Origin: Caldilineaceae bacterium
Lineage (GTDB): Bacteria; Chloroflexota; Anaerolineae; Caldilineales; Caldilineaceae
Assembly (NCBI GenBank): GCA_022823185.1
Contig: JAJDXQ010000040.1
Coordinates: 1-64,000, forward strand
Length of the DNA: 64,000 bases
Direction: 5' to 3'
Shown here one piece after another: positions 63,579-64,000 of this stretch. How positions within the stretch are numbered: the first letter of the stretch is position 1; each line of letters begins with the position of its first letter. Below the pieces are notes generated by a model. The model made no database searches and was not told the origin of the DNA. It was given only the letters and a program-made list of their open reading frames with translations. Made by a program: the position numbers and the translations under genes.

Positions 63579-64000
63579 ATGGACATTGAATTCTTACGCA
63601 GTAAGGAATTTGAACGGCAGCGGGCCTTTCTGGCAGCGCTGCTGCCCTGTCTGACCAGACGAGAGCAGATTGTATCGGTCTGCCTGACTGGATCGCTGGC
63701 GGGGAACCGCGCCGACCGTTGGAGCAGCGTCGACCTGCTCTTGTTGTGGAATCAGGCTGACCGCCGCATGGACACTGGAGCAACTCCTTTCGAGGCTGTG
63801 GGGAAGGCACTGGAAGAGGCGTTTGGGGAAAAGAGCTTCTTCTGCGAGCAGGAAGGTGACGACGAAACCGAAGTCAAATTGAGTGGCGTCAGTCTGGCTG
63901 TTCAGTCCGCGGGGAGACTGCCCCGCGAGCACAGACTGGCGGGAGTCCTTTTCGAGATTGCGTGGACCATGGTTGCAGACGCCGGGAGACTGGGAGGCCG
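63579..64000 (+). CDS. nucleotidyltransferase-like protein, 3' end outside the window
   Basis: An open frame from ATG 63579 to the end of the window (140 codons so far). It reads like an MNT-type nucleotidyltransferase: CLTGSLAGNRADRWSSVDLLLLW, a G-S loop followed after about 12 residues by V-D. The first Asp of the usual S-D-x-D pair is Ser here, so activity is doubtful. The helical part after it (FEVAGKALEEAFGEKSF-like) fits the fold. Divergent from the UPF0182 gene. Partial; product length unknown. Confidence 0.6.
   Translation, partial: MDIEFLRSKEFERQRAFLAALLPCLTRREQIVSVCLTGSLAGNRADRWSSVDLLLLWNQADRRMDTGATPFEAVGKALEEAFGEKSFFCEQEGDDETEVKLSGVSLAVQSAGRLPREHRLAGVLFEIAWTMVADAGRLGG

Overview
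The window is high-GC bacterial chromosome from a free-living heterotroph. Chloroflexota (Caldilinea/Anaerolinea side) is the best guess. The reasons are a UPF0182 giant membrane protein, a CarH-like B12/MerR regulator divergent from crtB, fused two-domain lycopene cyclase, CUT2 and Dpp transporters with acidic lipoprotein receptors, GH4 and uronate enzymes, and a T-box before serS. Assignment rests on gene content only; there is no rRNA, CRISPR array, prophage or complete insertion sequence.

Layout. 0.7-8.0 kb: housekeeping genes (ABC-F ATPase, coaE, a small membrane protein, dnaJ, an EamA exporter, prmA-rsmE). 8.2-12.4 kb: CUT2-type sugar ABC transporter (receptor, two permeases, single ATPase) behind a near-consensus promoter, followed by an FtsX-like permease. 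15.5-17.4 kb: a beta-RFAP-synthase-family GHMP protein and a divergent TrpF homologue. 17.4-20.3 kb: lipase-like hydrolase, Bcp peroxiredoxin and three small or hypothetical membrane proteins. 20.7-28.7 kb: carotenoid island, with a leftward operon (CarH-like regulator, lycopene cyclase, exported protein, CruF-like hydratase, PlsY, CruG-like glycosyltransferase, phosphopantetheinyl transferase), mostly with overlapping genes, divergent from crtB; palindromic and direct-repeat operator candidates lie between them. 29-38.2 kb: dipeptide/oligopeptide ABC transporter whose operon contains a six-haem cytochrome c between the second permease and the second ATPase. 38.4-40.2 kb: GH4 glycosidase and NIPSNAP protein. 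40.3-43.8 kb: transglutaminase / alpha-E / ATP-grasp set. 44.2-48.4 kb: DUF899 protein, then DapA-family lyase, UxuA and nucleoside hydrolase. 48.4-53.7 kb: CHAD protein, HD phosphohydrolase, LTA-synthase-like sulfatase, YceI lipoprotein and a truncated PPK1 homologue. 53.98-56.2 kb: T-box leader, serS, tRNA-Ser(UGA), tRNA-Ser(GCU), tRNA-Arg(GCG). 56.3-64 kb: penicillin-acylase-family hydrolase, uronate-dehydrogenase-like reductase, DinB-fold protein, UPF0182 protein and a partial nucleotidyltransferase-like gene.

How they work together. The two ABC systems, GH4, UxuA, the DapA-family lyase, the uronate-dehydrogenase-like protein and nucleoside hydrolase describe a scavenger of sugars, uronates, nucleosides and peptides. 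The carotenoid island looks like a regulated unit making a cyclised and/or hydroxylated, glycosylated carotenoid, although no phytoene desaturase is present here. The most unusual items are the multihaem cytochrome inside the peptide-transporter operon, the CarH-like regulator lacking the upper-face Glu-His pair, the truncated PPK1 homologue five genes from a polyphosphate-binding-family CHAD protein, and the RFAP-synthase/TrpF-like pair.
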